In this document: piece after piece, positions 42,584 through 43,721 of the stretch
How the letters are laid out: each line of letters opens with the position of its first letter
Numbering within the stretch: the stretch's first letter is position 1
From: JBLIDK01 sp047632595
Lineage (GTDB): Bacteria; Bacteroidota; Bacteroidia; Sphingobacteriales; Sphingobacteriaceae
Assembly: GCA_047632595.1 (NCBI GenBank)
Contig: JBLIDK010000012.1
Location: 1-43,721 of the forward strand
Direction: 5' to 3'
DNA: 43,721 bases
Notes under the pieces: model-generated
Database searches by the model: none
What the model was told of the DNA's origin: nothing
The model's input: the letters and a program-made list of their open reading frames with translations, nothing else
Made by a program: the position numbers and the translations under genes

Positions 42584-43721
42584 GAATAGCTTTAGCATAG
42601 TTAGACCAACTTAAATGTTGAGCGATTTTAGCCACATTCTCACTAGGTAATGGTTTGTCAATGAATTTAAGCATTTGTTCAGCCATTGAATCAATGTCTG
42701 TCGCTTCTGCTAAATAACCATTTACTCCATCTTTTATAGTTTCAGGGAAATGCCCAACTTTAGTTGCTAGAATTGGCAAATTGAAGTTATAACTAAGCGA
42801 TTCAATACCTGATGGAGTTGCTGTTTCGTAAAACAAAACCACACAATCACTAGTTTGAAAGTACTTATGAACTTCCTCGTTTGCTATAAAAGTATTGAAA
42901 ACTGCAGTTGAATCTTTTAATCCTAATTTGTCAATTAATGCAAGCGGATTATAGTCCTTTTCGTTGTCTGAATTTCTTAAGAAAATAGACTTGGCTATTT
43001 TAAATAAGAAGTTTTTAACTTTAGTAGATAATTTATTGTTATCCAGCGTATTCCAAAAAGATTCTCCACAAATCAATAAAGAGACATCGTCACGTTTTTC
43101 AGTAACTTTTTTAAATGCTTCGATAGTGTAATGAAGCCCTTTGTATTTTCGAATAAATCCAAAAAATAAGAATACATGTTTCTTTAAATTAGTATCCTTT
43201 TTAAATTGCTCAACATCAAATTCAGGATTTGGTTTAAAGATGTCGTAAATAGGATGATATAATTTTATAACAGCTTGTTCAGTTGCTGTTCTACTACCAT
43301 CTTCACACAAGTTGAATTTTTTCGCTGGGAAAAGCACCTTTAATTCTTCAAAGGTTTTTAAGGCGTGTACGATGTAGTGAGAAGCTTTCGAAATACCGAA
43401 TTTGGTAAATACTCGGTCAATGGCACTATTTTCTTTTTGAACAACAAAATGTAAATCTACAATGACCTCAATTCCCACTTTTCTTAAGCGACTAATAATA
43501 CGACCTAAAGGCAATCCTTGTATGGCAATTGACCATTGAAAGACTACAACTTTTGGACTTAGAGAAATTATATAGTTAGCCGTTTCTCTCCAAGTGCTTG
43601 GCTTGTTATAGTTAGTAATGTACTTTACCTGAATATTTGTGTTTTCTAGGAAGTCGTTTTTAGAAGATTTATCAACAAACTCACGAGGAATTATTGCCGG
43701 ATATTGTTGTGTCCAAGATAC
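42573..43721 (-). CDS. Glycosyltransferase, GT4-like (N-terminus outside window)
   Basis: The frame is open to the right edge of the window, giving 382 residues; the TTG at 43514 is internal. Visible: VVVFQWSIAIQGLPLGRII and EVIVDLHFVVQKENS (acceptor-side domain), a linker, then HVFLFFGFIRKYKGLHYTIEAFKKV, VSLLICGES, FNTFIANEEVHKYFQTSDCVVLFYETATPSGIESLSYNFNLPILATKVGHFPETIKDGVNGYLAEATD. The last segment is the GT4 donor site, with Glu in GIESLSYN. It likely takes part in polysaccharide synthesis. The stop codon overlaps the end of the convergent glycosylase pseudogene. Confidence 0.9.
   Translation of the reverse strand, partial: VSWTQQYPAIIPREFVDKSSKNDFLENTNIQVKYITNYNKPSTWRETANYIISLSPKVVVFQWSIAIQGLPLGRIISRLRKVGIEVIVDLHFVVQKENSAIDRVFTKFGISKASHYIVHALKTFEELKVLFPAKKFNLCEDGSRTATEQAVIKLYHPIYDIFKPNPEFDVEQFKKDTNLKKHVFLFFGFIRKYKGLHYTIEAFKKVTEKRDDVSLLICGESFWNTLDNNKLSTKVKNFLFKIAKSIFLRNSDNEKDYNPLALIDKLGLKDSTAVFNTFIANEEVHKYFQTSDCVVLFYETATPSGIESLSYNFNLPILATKVGHFPETIKDGVNGYLAEATDIDSMAEQMLKFIDKPLPSENVAKIAQHLSWSNYAKAILNN

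Noticed and set aside
1..43721. CRISPR array or phage region
   Set aside because: No regularly spaced repeats and no phage structural or replication genes are visible.

Overview
The window is an AT-rich chromosomal segment of a member of the Bacteroidota. It looks closest to the aerobic, marine-type Flavobacteriales, but the exact family cannot be fixed from the sequence. The signs are: alternative complex III fused in one cluster to a heme-copper oxidase; a type IX secretion C-terminal sorting domain; the parA-parB-DUF5683-dapB-lepB order; a RibBA with a decayed GTP cyclohydrolase half; tRNA genes without an encoded CCA; and promoter -7 boxes of the TAnnTTTG type with TTG about 19 bases upstream.

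Layout. 1-441 is the 3' end of an OmpA-family gene. 631-16960 is a nearly gap-free run of 16 plus-strand genes for the end of the aerobic respiratory chain: actABCDEF (quinol to cytochrome c), oxidase subunits II and I, ctaA and ctaB for heme A, two subunit III genes, subunit IV, an SCO-like protein without its copper ligands, a DUF420 assembly protein and a small CPMC membrane protein. 17101-20480 holds a T9SS cargo protein and aconitase, closed by a strong terminator. 20736-24665 (minus) holds mfd and an FMN reductase. 24809-29251 (plus) is parA, parB, DUF5683, dapB, lepB. 29352-35908 (minus) is an Ldh-family dehydrogenase, ribBA, two glycosyltransferases, an LptF/LptG permease and a START-like protein. 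36120-36571 is a tRNA(CAU) gene followed by a GIY-YIG nuclease reading frame and a second, broken copy of the tRNA 3' half. 36941-40168 is surE, a small membrane protein, lpxB and a SpoIID-like gene. tRNA-Ala(GGC) and a 190-base inverted-repeat element follow. The right end has an M28 peptidase (minus), a decayed uracil-DNA glycosylase gene (plus) and a glycosyltransferase cut by the window edge (minus).

How it works together. The first 17 kb would make one quinol-oxidising, oxygen-reducing supercomplex plus the enzymes for its heme A and probably its copper insertion. The central blocks are housekeeping: chromosome partition, lysine and peptidoglycan precursor, signal peptidase, riboflavin, repair, and LPS synthesis and transport.

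The least ordinary locus is the tRNA/GIY-YIG module. A 34-base stretch containing the tRNA T arm, acceptor strand and downstream flank is exactly repeated 368 bases further on, and the nuclease frame lies between the copies. Its C-terminus is encoded by tRNA-derived sequence and its expected start codon is ATA. Other points worth a second look are the copper-ligand-less SCO next to a CPMC protein, the coiled-coil insertion in oxidase subunit II, the zinc-less cyclohydrolase domain of RibBA, the uracil-DNA glycosylase pseudogene, and the 190-base element beside tRNA-Ala.
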